From the NCBI RefSeq assembly GCF_900110695.1, contig NZ_FOEH01000006.1, positions 1 through 64,000 on the forward strand: a DNA stretch of 64,000 nucleotides, given 5' to 3'. The position numbers were made by a program, and so were the translations under genes. Below the pieces are notes generated by a model. That model worked only from the letters and a program-made list of their open reading frames with translations, ran no database searches and was not told the origin of the DNA. Source of the DNA: Virgibacillus subterraneus. GTDB lineage: Bacteria > Bacillota > Bacilli > Bacillales > Amphibacillaceae. Shown one piece after another: positions 56,615 to 64,000 of the stretch (position 1 is its first letter; every line of letters begins with the position of its first letter).

Positions 56615-57520
56615 ATGTCAAACGTATTGCTGAACAAGGTTTTATTGTCGAATGGTGAAGAAATCGCTTATCGTGAACGAAAGGGTGGAGATAAGAACGT
56701 GTTACTTGTTCATGGGAACATGACATCATCGGTTCATTGGGACTTGGTAATTGAAAATCTATCACCAGACTTTAAAGTATATGCAGTAGATTTGCGTGGG
56801 TTTGGTGAATCATCCTACAACAAGCCGATAGAAACGATAATGGATTTCTCGAATGACTTAAAACTGTTTGTTGATGAAATTGGATTGCGGGACTTTTCAC
56901 TTGTAGGATGGTCGCTCGGAGGAGCAGTTGCCCAGCAGTTTTGTGCTGATTATCCTGATTATGCGACACATCTATTTTTACTAGCTTCCGCATCTTCACG
57001 AGGATATGCTTACTTTGAAACTGGAGCAGATGGATTGCCAGTAACATCAAATCGTCTTGAAACGTTGGAGCAAGTTAAGCAGGATGGCAAAACAAAAGTT
57101 GTTCAAAATGCATATGACACAAAGAACTTCGATTTACTCAAGCAAACGTGGGATATGTTAATTTACCGAAAAGATAAGCCTAATCAAGCAAGATATGAAA
57201 AATATTTGGCTGACATGACAACACAGCGAAATCTTGCTGAGACGTATCAAGTGTTAAATATCTTCAATCTAAGCAATGTTCATAACGGGCTTACGAAAGG
57301 TCAAGACAAAATCAAGAATATAAGCATCCCGTTATTAATTGCCTGGGGCGATGAAGACCTTGTTGTTACAAAACAAATGACAGATGAGCTCATCGAGGAC
57401 TATGGAGAAAAAGCAACTTACAAAGAACTAACCGGAAGTGGACATTCACCACTGATTGATGATCTTGACAATCTTTTGGAACTCATGGAAGACTTTTTTT
57501 TAACCAGTAAGAAGGTATAA
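56615..57520 (+). CDS. Alpha/beta-fold hydrolase
   Basis: The 301-residue protein has the nucleophile elbow GWSLGGA with S100, the oxyanion loop HGNMTSS, an acid in WGDEDLVV and the final His in GSGHSPLID. This is a complete Ser-Asp-His triad. It could be a thioesterase, esterase or C-C hydrolase. GGGAGG lies upstream. It lies between the second KASIII-like gene and the reductase gene, so it may release a product from CoA or cut a diketone. Confidence 0.85.
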   Translation: MSNVLLNKVLLSNGEEIAYRERKGGDKNVLLVHGNMTSSVHWDLVIENLSPDFKVYAVDLRGFGESSYNKPIETIMDFSNDLKLFVDEIGLRDFSLVGWSLGGAVAQQFCADYPDYATHLFLLASASSRGYAYFETGADGLPVTSNRLETLEQVKQDGKTKVVQNAYDTKNFDLLKQTWDMLIYRKDKPNQARYEKYLADMTTQRNLAETYQVLNIFNLSNVHNGLTKGQDKIKNISIPLLIAWGDEDLVVTKQMTDELIEDYGEKATYKELTGSGHSPLIDDLDNLLELMEDFFLTSKKV

Positions 57521-57590
57521 ATACTTTTTTACTGCATAAATGCAATTAAGGCTTTCGCCATTTATACGTGACGATAAGCCAATTTTCTTT
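57506..57590. repeat. Two-hairpin interspersed repeat, copy e
   Basis: CCAGTAAGAAGGTATAAA, then ACTGCATAAATGCAATTAAG, then GACGATAAGCCAATTTTC. It begins within the end of the hydrolase gene, so its last codons (TSKKV) come from the repeat. Confidence 0.7.
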
Positions 57591-57628
57591 AACAAAAGAC
57601 TAATGCATAGCAGAAAGGACGTAGAAAG

Positions 57629-58372
57629 ATGAATAGATTACAAGATAAAGTAGCCATTATTACAGGTGCAGCAAACGGCATCGGCTTACAAGCAGCAAGA
57701 ACTTTTGCAAATGAAGGGGCGCAGGTTGTTATTGCTGACTTTGATGAAGCTAGTGGTGAAGAGCGAGAAGGTGAACTTCAATCAGAAGGTATGAAATGTA
57801 CATTCGTTCAAGTAAATGTAGCTGATCGAGAAAGCGTTGATGCGATGGTCGACGAAGTATTATCGACTTATGGAAAGGTTGATATATTAATCAATAATGC
57901 TGGAATTACAAGAGATGCGATGCTTTCAAAAATGACACCAGAACAATTTCAGCAAGTAATTGATGTAAATCTGAATGGTGTGTTCCATTGTACGCAGGCT
58001 GTCCTGCCGTCCATGACTGCGCAGGGAAAAGGAAAAATAGTCAATACTTCATCCGTATCCGGCACCTATGGAAATGTCGGGCAGACTAATTATGCGGCAG
58101 CTAAATCTGGAATTATTGGCATGACTAAGACGTGGGCAAAAGAGCTTGCAAGAAAAGGGGTAAATGTCAATGCAGTTGCTCCAGGGTTCACGGAAACCGG
58201 AATGGTTGCTGGCGTGCCAGATAAAGTGATTAATCAAATGAAGGAACAAATTCCAATGGGACGATTAGGGCGTCCAGAGGATATAGCTAACGCCTACTTG
58301 TTCCTTTCTTCAAATGAAGCAGACTATGTTAATGGCCATGTCCTGCACGTTGATGGTGGAATTATGATGTAA
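57629..58372 (+). CDS. Short-chain dehydrogenase/reductase (FabG-like)
   Basis: This is an NAD(P)-dependent 3-oxoacyl or 3-hydroxyacyl oxidoreductase. The coenzyme loop is TGAANGIG (12-19), then NNAG (89-92), catalytic S142 region NTSSVSG, and Y155/K159 (YAAAK). It ends VNGHVLHVDGGIMM. The 247-residue length is normal. In this cluster it would interconvert 3-keto and 3-hydroxy acyl-CoA next to the MaoC hydratase. A terminator follows. Confidence 0.92.
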   Translation: MNRLQDKVAIITGAANGIGLQAARTFANEGAQVVIADFDEASGEEREGELQSEGMKCTFVQVNVADRESVDAMVDEVLSTYGKVDILINNAGITRDAMLSKMTPEQFQQVIDVNLNGVFHCTQAVLPSMTAQGKGKIVNTSSVSGTYGNVGQTNYAAAKSGIIGMTKTWAKELARKGVNVNAVAPGFTETGMVAGVPDKVINQMKEQIPMGRLGRPEDIANAYLFLSSNEADYVNGHVLHVDGGIMM

Positions 58373-58377
58373 GACAG

Positions 58378-58408
58378 AGGAGTGTTCCAGTATTGGAACG
58401 CTCTTTTT
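58378..58408 (+). terminator. Terminator after the reductase gene
   Basis: AGTGTTCC, loop AGTATT, GGAACGCT, then TTTTT. GGCAGTAAGAAGGTATAA, a piece of the two-hairpin repeat, follows the T-run directly. Confidence 0.88.
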
Positions 58409-58534
58409 GGCAGTAAGAAGGTATAAATCTTTTCTTATAGCATTCACAAAGAGGGTGTTTAACTGTAACCATCATGTAACTCCAACCTTCTATACTTACT
58501 GTAATATACTTAGAGATGCAATGGAGGGGTAGTA

Positions 58535-60028
58535 ATGCATTGTGCATTAGATTGGTTTCAGAGTCGGGTGGATTTATTTCCTGAAAAAAAGGCCGTGGTT
58601 GATGCAAAAACAAATCACACCTGGACATATAAACAGCTTAATGAACGAGCGGAGCGTTTAGCACAATATTTTATCGAGAATGATATTCAAAAGGGTGATA
58701 GAATTGCATTGTTAGCCTCCAACCATATTAGTTATTTTGATTTCATATTTGCTTGTATGAAAATTGGATCAGTATTTGTACCATTGAATTGGCGGCTATC
58801 AATTGATGAATTACGTTACGTAATCCAGGATTGTTCACCAAAATTAATAGGTATTGACCCACAGTTTCAGGGTAATTTAACTCAGACTGAAATAGATAAT
58901 ATCTTAATAGAAATTGATAATAATAATTATATCGATCGCTTGCAGACCTCTAGTACTTTATCAGAGGTACACGAACCGGATGAAACGGACGCACTAGCCA
59001 TGATTTATACTGGTGGAACGACTGGCCAGCCAAAAGGGGCCGTCTTGTCACATCGGTCAATTTTGTGGAATGCAATGAACACCATAATCAGCTGGAACTT
59101 AACAAACGAAGACATAACATTAACTTGCCTGCCGATGTTTCATACAGGCGGACTAAACGCATTATCTTTACCACTAATGCTTGTTGGTGGAAAGGTTGTC
59201 ATTTCACCAGAATTTGAAGCATCTACAGCAGTCAATGATCTAATTACATATGAATGTACGATCGTTTTATGTGTACCAACGATGTATCACATGATGATTC
59301 GTACTAAAGCATTCCAACAAGCAAGTTTTCCAAAAATGAAAGTATTCCTCTCTGGTGGTGCACCATGTCCCCACGATATTTACAAGGCTTTTCGGGAAAA
59401 AGGAATTCCATTTAAAGAGGGTTATGGCTTAACAGAAGCGGGACCGAATAATTTTTATATAGATCCTGCTGACACGGAACGAAAGGTGGGGTCAGTTGGG
59501 AAACCTATGCTTTTCAATTATATAAAGATTATCACTGAGAAGGGAGAAAGAGTTGGTGGTGAAACGGTTGGTGAACTCCTGATACGAGGGAATCATTCGT
59601 TCGAATATTACTGGAATAAGCAGGAACAAACAGATCAAACGATTATTGATGGTTGGGTGCATACTGGAGATTTAGCAAGACAAGACGAAGAGGGTTATGT
59701 ATATATTGTTGGACGTAAGAAAGACATGATTATTACCGGGGGAGAGAATGTCTATCCACTGGAAATTGAACATTGGCTTGAATCTAATGACAATATAAGT
59801 GAAGCTGCAGTTCTCGGTTTACCTGATGATAAGTGGGGAGAAATTGTCGTAGCATTTGTTGTGCCCACTGAAAAAATGACTGAAACAGAATTGAAAATCT
59901 ATTGTGAGAATAAATTGACTAGATATAAAGTGCCCAGGAAGTTTCTATTATTAGAAGAATTACCGAAAACTCATGTTGGAAAAATTAATAAGGTCGTATT
60001 GAAAGAAAAAGTAATGGAAATGAATTAA
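58535..60028 (+). CDS. Acyl-CoA synthetase (AMP-forming), second copy
   Basis: This second ligase of the block has 497 residues. The AMP motif is IYTGGTTGQPKGAVLSH, the hinge is YIVGRKKDMIITGGENVYPL, and the C-terminal lysine is in LPKTHVGKINKVVL. It resembles the first copy along its length and probably arose from the same family. GGAGGGG lies upstream. Since a terminator separates it from the reductase gene, it may have its own promoter; none was clear. Confidence 0.9.
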   Translation: MHCALDWFQSRVDLFPEKKAVVDAKTNHTWTYKQLNERAERLAQYFIENDIQKGDRIALLASNHISYFDFIFACMKIGSVFVPLNWRLSIDELRYVIQDCSPKLIGIDPQFQGNLTQTEIDNILIEIDNNNYIDRLQTSSTLSEVHEPDETDALAMIYTGGTTGQPKGAVLSHRSILWNAMNTIISWNLTNEDITLTCLPMFHTGGLNALSLPLMLVGGKVVISPEFEASTAVNDLITYECTIVLCVPTMYHMMIRTKAFQQASFPKMKVFLSGGAPCPHDIYKAFREKGIPFKEGYGLTEAGPNNFYIDPADTERKVGSVGKPMLFNYIKIITEKGERVGGETVGELLIRGNHSFEYYWNKQEQTDQTIIDGWVHTGDLARQDEEGYVYIVGRKKDMIITGGENVYPLEIEHWLESNDNISEAAVLGLPDDKWGEIVVAFVVPTEKMTETELKIYCENKLTRYKVPRKFLLLEELPKTHVGKINKVVLKEKVMEMN

Positions 60029-60049
60029 AAAAACGCGGAATTTTGATTA

Positions 60050-60108
60050 AAGTGGTTTAATTGGGAGTACAACACGTGATTGCCCCCTTAATTGAACCGC
60101 TTTTTCTA
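60050..60108 (+). terminator. Terminator after the second acyl-CoA ligase
   Basis: AAGTGGTTTAATTGGG pairs with CCCCTTAATTGAACCGCTT with slight mismatches around a loop, followed by TTTTT. Confidence 0.8.
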
Positions 60109-60200
60109 TGTGAAATAGCAAGGAGGGGAACTGTTGATAGCAGGGCTGCACCTCACATTCCGCAAATGAACAATCAAGCTTTTCGTTCGTACCCCTGTTT

Positions 60201-60380
60201 GGGTTGATATTCAGTGAATTTAGTCGATATCCTGCAATTGAGGTTGATATACTGTATTCTAAGTTGATATAACACAATTTGGGTTGATATAGCATGTTCC
60301 AAGTTGATATCTGACAATTGAAGTTGATATATCGTATTTCAGGTTGATATATCAGATCCCAGGTTGATAAGTGATGCCAA
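60201..60380. repeat. 20-bp tandem minisatellite, nine units
   Basis: Units start at 60201, 60221, 60241, 60261, 60281, 60301, 60321, 60341 and 60361, an exact 20-bp period with no indel. Eight share the core GTTGATA (first seven exactly GTTGATAT or the variant GTCGATAT). The other half varies, often ending ATTTNA or ATTGA. It is not a CRISPR: there are no spacers of 30 bp and no cas genes. Confidence 0.93.
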
Positions 60381-60399
60381 ATAAGAGTTCTAATACTGC

Positions 60400-60520
60400 T
60401 TAGGCTTTTTTATTGGCGTTTTGAGACTGGAATTTTTGAGACTCCTGTTGAAAAACGGGATAGCAATTCCTCGCAGAGACCCACGAACGAGGACCCCCGC
60501 AAGTTTGATCGCAGAAATCC
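60400..60520. repeat. Worn GC-rich Bacillaceae repeat
   Basis: GAGACTCCTGTTGAAAAACG, then GGATAGCAATTCCTCGCAGA, then GAACGAGGACCCCCGCAAG look like a decayed copy of a widespread Bacillaceae intergenic repeat. No gene lies between here and 60633; the last 30 bp carry the MOSC gene's GAGGTG. Confidence 0.5.
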
Positions 60521-60633
60521 AGAACATCCATCTATACCAACTGAATTACTAAAATCCAAAATATGGCTCCGTGCTATTTTCATTTTTTCATCAATAAAGA
60601 TACAATGTAAATAAAAAGAGGTGACGTGGCGTT

Positions 60634-61344
60634 ATGACTAGACCTTATGTAGATAAATTATTAACTGGAAAAGTAAAGCGTTTAGGAGATGCTCATGCAG
60701 AAGATCGCATGGATAGGCTGTGGGAGACTGGCATGTTTAAAAGTGAATCAGACGACAGAATATGGCTTGGAGACGCTGGATTTGTTGAAGATGAAGTGGC
60801 GGACAATAAAAACCACGGTGGCCCAGAAAAAGCTGTATTTGCTTATCCAAAAGAGCATTATTTCTATTGGCAGAAGGATTTAGAATTAAATTCAATTGGA
60901 ATCGGTGCAATGGGTGAAAATTTATCACTGGATAATGCAGATGAATTCACTATTTGCATAGGTGATACGTACCAATTCGGTGAAAGCATTATTCAGGTTG
61001 CGCAGCCGAGGCAGCCTTGCTGGAAGCCTGCGCGTCGTTTTCGTATAATGGATTTTGCACTACGTATACAAAATAGTGGGCGGACAGGCTGGTATTTTCG
61101 AGTGCTGCAGGAAGGATATGCCGAAGCAGGACTGGAACTTGAATTACTCGAACGGCCATATCCTCATTGGACAATTGCTGCCTGCAACGAAGTCATGCAT
61201 TTTAACAAAGAAGATTTAAAAGCAGCTGATGAACTTGCTTCATGTGAGTTATTAGCATATAGTTGGAAAAACACACTAAATAAGAGGCTGAAAGGTAAGA
61301 GTTCATCAGTTGAAAAGCGTGTGTTTGGGCCGAACAAAGTCTAA
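60634..61344 (+). CDS. MOSC domain protein (YiiM/YflK-like)
   Basis: MOSC proteins use a conserved Cys to handle sulfur or the molybdenum cofactor; YiiM reduces N-hydroxylated compounds. The Cys is C129 in QPRQPCWKPARRF. The MOSC start is seen as DNKNHGGPEKAVFAYPKEHY, and the C-terminal 3-alpha extension (about 170-225) is of YiiM type. The 236-residue length is normal. GAGGTG lies upstream. moaC lies 52 kb away in the same window, but no direct link is shown. Confidence 0.87.
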   Translation: MTRPYVDKLLTGKVKRLGDAHAEDRMDRLWETGMFKSESDDRIWLGDAGFVEDEVADNKNHGGPEKAVFAYPKEHYFYWQKDLELNSIGIGAMGENLSLDNADEFTICIGDTYQFGESIIQVAQPRQPCWKPARRFRIMDFALRIQNSGRTGWYFRVLQEGYAEAGLELELLERPYPHWTIAACNEVMHFNKEDLKAADELASCELLAYSWKNTLNKRLKGKSSSVEKRVFGPNKV

Positions 61345-61775
61345 TCATGCTCTACTATTTGAACGTTCACTTTGTTCCGACCGCTTTCATCCGATATGAG
61401 TCTATGCAGCTGAATAAATACCAAACCATCTTTATATGTTGCGTTTATTTTATCTCTTCGTACGGGAAATGGTAACGTTATTTCACGTTCAAACACACCT
61501 TGAAGTATTTCTTCTTTGACCACAGTACCACCTGTATAGGAAATGTCTATAGCACCTTTAAGTTCCAATCTTGCGTAATCTACAAAGATATCAACTTTGT
61601 TTAAATCGGTTAGACCTGGGATATTAACAATGCATATAAGTTCATGGTCATACTGATAAATATTGATCTGTGGAATAGTAGGTCTTATAACCCCTTCAAA
61701 TTCATTCCAGAATTGATCACCAAAAAAATGATCCATGTTCTTTCGCCAATCAGACATTTGTTTAAAAGGATCCAT
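61341..61775 (-). CDS. Hsp20/alpha-crystallin family small heat-shock protein
   Basis: This 144-residue protein has an N-terminal arm (MDPFKQMSDWRKNMDHFFGD) and an alpha-crystallin domain from about 45 to 140. The family features are IVNIPGLTDLNKVDIFVDYA and REITLPFPVRRDKINATYKD-type strands. The usual A-x-x-x-N-G-V-L motif is altered to ATYKDGLVFIQL. GAGGTG lies before the ATG. Some Bacillus relatives are spore-coat associated. It converges on the MOSC gene with a 4-bp overlap at the stop codons. Confidence 0.85.
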   Translation of the reverse strand: MDPFKQMSDWRKNMDHFFGDQFWNEFEGVIRPTIPQINIYQYDHELICIVNIPGLTDLNKVDIFVDYARLELKGAIDISYTGGTVVKEEILQGVFEREITLPFPVRRDKINATYKDGLVFIQLHRLISDESGRNKVNVQIVEHD

Positions 61776-61892
61776 TTAGACACCTCGTTTAAAGTTGGAT
61801 AGAATTACTTTATAATGTATGCATTAGCTAGGCGTAAGGTGAGTATTATTGAAAGTAACGTATTTCTGCAGTAAGAAGATCTAGGAGGGTTA

Positions 61893-62519
61893 ATGTTGCT
61901 GGAAAATGCATATATCATGGTGGCAATCATTCTTATCATAAATATAGTGTATGTATCGTTATCAACAATTCGCATGATCCTGACACTAAAAGGTCGACGG
62001 TATATAGCGGCATTTGTTAGCATGTTTGAAGTGGTTATTTATGTTGTTGGACTTGGACTGGTTTTGGATAATTTAAATGAAATACAAAACCTTATTGCGT
62101 ATGCGCTTGGTTTTGGAATTGGCGTTATAGTCGGTACAAAAATTGAGGAAAAGCTTGCATTAGGCTATATTACCGTTAATGTTATCTCGTCCGATCCGAA
62201 TATCGAATTCACAAGAAAGCTAAGGGACAAAGGGTATGGCGTGACAAGCTGGTTTGCCTATGGAATGGAAGGCGATCGTCTTGCCATGCAAATTCTGACA
62301 CCAAGAAAATATGAGCTGATACTATATGAAACAATTAAGACAATAGATCCCAAAGCATTTATTATTTCGTATGAACCAAAACAGATTAACGGAGGTTTCT
62401 GGGTTAAACAAGTACGAAAAGGCCGACTGTTTAATCAAAAAAAGAACTATCCAGGTGAAGCAAAACCGCAAGAGGAACAGCAGCCCCCAAAGCAAAATGA
62501 TGAAGATTTAAAAGAATAA
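61893..62519 (+). CDS. yebE: UPF0316 membrane protein (YebE-like, DUF5698/DUF2179)
   Basis: Three N-terminal membrane segments (about 5-95) include [20 protein letters not shown] and [20 protein letters not shown], both very conserved in YebE. The C-terminal cytosolic DUF2179 domain follows, then a Gln/Pro/Glu-rich tail of about 25 residues not usual in the family. AGGAGGG lies upstream. In B. subtilis yebE lies between pbuG and purE, so this marks the return to core order after the 39-61 kb insertion. Function is unknown. Confidence 0.9.
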   Translation: MLLENAYIMVAIILIINIVYVSLSTIRMILTLKGRRYIAAFVSMFEVVIYVVGLGLVLDNLNEIQNLIAYALGFGIGVIVGTKIEEKLALGYITVNVISSDPNIEFTRKLRDKGYGVTSWFAYGMEGDRLAMQILTPRKYELILYETIKTIDPKAFIISYEPKQINGGFWVKQVRKGRLFNQKKNYPGEAKPQEEQQPPKQNDEDLKE

Positions 62520-62524
62520 TAAGT

Positions 62525-62563
62525 AGATAATCGAACAGGTTGCAGCCTGTTCGATTATCTTTC
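62525..62563 (+). terminator. Terminator after yebE
   Basis: AGATAATCGAACAGG and CCTGTTCGATTATCT form a perfect 15-bp stem with a 6-nt loop, followed by TTTCT. Confidence 0.92.
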
Positions 62564-62629
62564 TATAACTACAATCGAATCTCGAATGGAAAAAGTGTCA
62601 CTTATTATTTATTTTTTAAGGCAGTTTTC

Positions 62630-62830
62630 TAAAAGATTGTTTCTATTGATATAAACTGCGACGTAATATGAAAAAATAATTGGTGCTATGATACCGCTCC
62701 GGAAATACACCACTATGCGCACCTTAGGGCGGTTGGCGATTCGCCCTATTTGGTGCGCACTGCGTGGTCAGCGAACCTCACTAAATACTACGAATCGGTT
62801 CCCAGTCTTACATCAACTACTTGTGAAGCT
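62630..62830. repeat. Composite intergenic repeat
   Basis: TTTCTAAAAGATTGTTTC, then AAACTGCGACGTAATATG (62630-62670) resembles 30537-30590. GCTCCGGAAATACACCAC, then GCGCACCTTAGGGCG, GGCGATTCGCCC and GGTGCGCACTGCG follow with internal palindromes. This looks like another interspersed Bacillaceae repeat. The 62-codon frame over it is not convincing. Confidence 0.6.
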
Positions 62831-62991
62831 TCATTGTATGGCAAAAGCAAGAATTTATTTGAAAATAGCTTTTTAATGCCACTTTTCGTATCACTCATTC
62901 GATTGTAATTATATAGAAGGCTGATTCAGTGAACCTGGTGTTGAGACGGAAAGGTATTTCCATCTTGTTGATGACTACATTGCAAAAAAAT

Positions 62992-63129
62992 TGGCACTGA
63001 TGTACCTATGAAACGAGCAGGTCAACCGTATGAACTAGCGTCTGCATATGTTTATCTTGCTTCTGATGTTTTTCCTGTATTTCTGGCCAGGTTATCCATG
63101 TTAATGGCAGGAAAATGGTGAGTTCCTAA
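62992..63129 (+). pseudogene. Remnant of a short-chain dehydrogenase, C-terminal end
   Basis: Translation gives GTDVPMKRAGQPYELASAYV then YLASDV, and after a frameshift SGQVIHVNGRKMVSS and stop. This is the classical SDR C-terminus (P-x-x-R-x-G-Q-P-x-E-x-A, then SGQVIHVNGG). The rest of the gene is gone. It is not derived from the nearby FabG-like gene, whose ending differs. It resembles the YdaD/YhdF general-stress SDR group. Confidence 0.85.
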
Positions 63130-63190
63130 GGTATTCATCAATAAAATCCGAACATTAAATTATATTTATTCGCTATTGTTCGATATTTTA

Positions 63191-63220
63191 TTGACATTTT
63201 AGAAGCTGGTTTGATATGCT
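63191..63220 (+). promoter_or_regulatory. SigmaA-type promoter of purE
   Basis: TTGACA (63191-63196), 18-bp spacer, TATGCT (63215-63220) with an upstream TG giving an extended -10. It leads into the riboswitch. Confidence 0.8.
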
Positions 63221-63235
63221 AAAACCAACAAATAA

Positions 63236-63314
63236 ATACGGTTCCTCATATATTTTTGAGAATATGGCTCAAAAGTTTCTACCAAGCACCATAAATGCTG
63301 GACTATGAGGGAGG
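63236..63314 (+). ncRNA. Purine (guanine-type) riboswitch of purE
   Basis: P1 pairs TCCTCATA with TATGAGGGA. The core includes GAGAATATGGCTCAAAAGT, TTTCTACC, the third helix AGCACCATAAATGCT and GGACTATG. The C of GACTATG indicates guanine. B. subtilis purE has the same leader control. The loop reads CACCATAAAT where the others have CACCGTAAA. Confidence 0.92.
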
Positions 63315-63352
63315 ATGAATCGTTGTATAGCAACGATCCGTTTTAAGATGTC

Positions 63353-63411
63353 GTGAAAAAAGTCTATTCATCTTCTCTCAAGTTTTTGAGGGAGAGGAAT
63401 AGACTTTTTTA
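63353..63411 (+). terminator. Riboswitch-controlled terminator before purE
   Basis: AAAGTCTATTCATCTTCTC pairs with GAGAGGAATAGACTTT with small bulges, followed by TTTT. The T-run leads into AGCAGTTAAGAAAG of the two-hairpin repeat. Confidence 0.85.
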
Positions 63412-63540
63412 GCAGTTAAGAAAGTATAACTCCTTTCTTACTGCATAAGTGCAACTAAGGCAATTCGCCCAAAGGCTTGGCGAATGCCAAGTTTTCTAAT
63501 TTAGCAGTTAAGGCATGGCGATAAGCCAAGTTTTCTAAGC
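63411..63540. repeat. Two-hairpin interspersed repeat, copy f (fullest copy)
   Basis: GCAGTTAAGAAAGTATAACT, then CCTTTCTTACTGCATAAGTG, then CAATTCGCCC and GGCTTGGCGAATGCC, ending AGTTTTCTAA. A second right end follows (AGCAGTTAAGGCATGGCG, ATAAGCCAAGTTTTCTAA). It lies in the purE leader between terminator and ribosome site. Confidence 0.85.
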
Positions 63541-63557
63541 AGGGAGAGAGGGATTTG

Positions 63558-64000
63558 ATGGTTCAAGTTGGTGTGATAATGGGAAGTATATCAGATTGGG
63601 AAACAATGCAGCATGCCTGCGATATGTTGAGTAAGCTAGACATTCCATATGAGAAGGATGTGATTTCAGCTCATCGTACGCCAGATGAAATGTTTACGTA
63701 TGCCAAATCCGCACGCGAACGTGGTTTGAAGGTAATCATTGCTGGAGCAGGTGGTGCAGCGCATTTACCTGGAATGATTGCAGCTCAAACGACGTTACCT
63801 GTTATTGGTGTTCCGATCCAGAGTAAAGCACTAAATGGTCTGGATTCGCTTCTTTCTATCGTGCAGATGCCTGGCGGGGTGCCAACTGCAACGGTTGCAA
63901 TTGGCGATTCAGGTGCGAAAAACGCAGGAATTATTGCCGCCCAAATTATTGGATCTTTTGAAGAAAAGGTAGCAGAAAGACTGGAGACATATCGTAAAGA
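63558..64000 (+). CDS. purE: N5-carboxyaminoimidazole ribonucleotide mutase PurE (3' end cut by window)
   Basis: PurE moves the carboxyl group of N5-CAIR to give CAIR in purine synthesis. The start [18 protein letters not shown] holds the active-site MGSx[16 protein letters not shown] and [16 protein letters not shown] are the other active-site blocks. GGGAGAGAGGG precedes the ATG. About 147 codons are present, and the last few residues lie beyond the window. It heads the pur operon in Bacillus and has its own guanine riboswitch. Confidence 0.96.
   Translation, partial: MVQVGVIMGSISDWETMQHACDMLSKLDIPYEKDVISAHRTPDEMFTYAKSARERGLKVIIAGAGGAAHLPGMIAAQTTLPVIGVPIQSKALNGLDSLLSIVQMPGGVPTATVAIGDSGAKNAGIIAAQIIGSFEEKVAERLETYRK

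Noticed and set aside
60201-60380. CRISPR array
   Set aside because: The unit is 20 bp with no separate 30-bp spacers, the core is only about 8 bp, and no cas gene is in the window.
62688-62876. 62-codon open frame downstream of yebE
   Set aside because: It crosses a palindromic interspersed repeat, has no ribosome site and shows no recognisable protein pattern. It is also not the small yebG gene expected here in B. subtilis.

Overview
The window is from a low-GC Gram-positive bacterium of the family Bacillaceae. The evidence is the B. subtilis-type gene order (thiL-tsaE-tsaB-rimI-tsaD, ydiF, moaC-rex, ydiK-ydiL, groES-groEL, then yeaC-yeaD-yebA-guaA-pbuG and yebE-purE), together with CIRCE and purine riboswitches. 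AT-rich genes plus several interspersed repeat families that I associate with halotolerant genera suggest Oceanobacillus, Virgibacillus or Lentibacillus. The genus is an inference.

Layout. 1-823: 3' end of an rRNA operon (23S tail, 5S, tRNA-fMet, tRNA-Asp). 824-1455: intergenic DNA with the first copy of a large symmetric inverted-repeat element. 1456-5067: thiamine-phosphate kinase followed by the t6A tRNA-modification genes. 5135-5298: a dense cluster of DnaA-box-like sequences. 5370-12221: a SEDS cell-wall polymerase, an ABC-F ATPase, moaC-rex behind a likely Rex operator, a drug-type MFS exporter, ydiK and a CPBP protease. 12573-14812: groESL with CIRCE. 14837-21283: an accessory stretch with a GC-rich repeat, a GC-rich 23S rRNA methyltransferase gene, topB, gene debris, a small helix-turn-helix protein and a 26-codon holin-like (type I) toxin. 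21284-25241: an oxidative catabolic cluster (aldehyde dehydrogenase, frameshifted ferredoxin reductase, Rieske protein, amidohydrolase). 25668-30504: a penicillin-binding carboxypeptidase, DUF3231 protein with a decayed paralogue, and an amidase. 31272-39188: MoxR/DUF58/transglutaminase operon, then guaA and pbuG, each behind a guanine riboswitch. 39450-43128: MFS, msrA and an unknown membrane protein.

43303-60028 is the main accessory block. It holds a 1,060-1,084 residue MalT/SARP-like regulator, then a TetR regulator heading a long co-directional set: acyl-CoA ligase, MaoC hydratase, KASIII-like protein, a complete Liv-type ABC importer, a second KASIII-like protein, alpha/beta hydrolase, FabG-like reductase and a second acyl-CoA ligase. 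Together they look like uptake, CoA activation and chain processing of an unidentified carboxylic acid. Both KASIII-like proteins keep the catalytic Cys and first His but replace the family's catalytic Asn with His. 60201-60376 is a minisatellite with an exact 20-bp period. 60634-64000 returns to the core: MOSC protein, Hsp20, YebE, then purE with its own guanine riboswitch.

Interspersed repeats are abundant. A two-hairpin family repeatedly abuts terminator T-tracts, a GC-rich family occurs twice, and the symmetric element occurs twice with identical geometry. Starts were moved inward from the longest reading frame where a Shine-Dalgarno sequence supported it.
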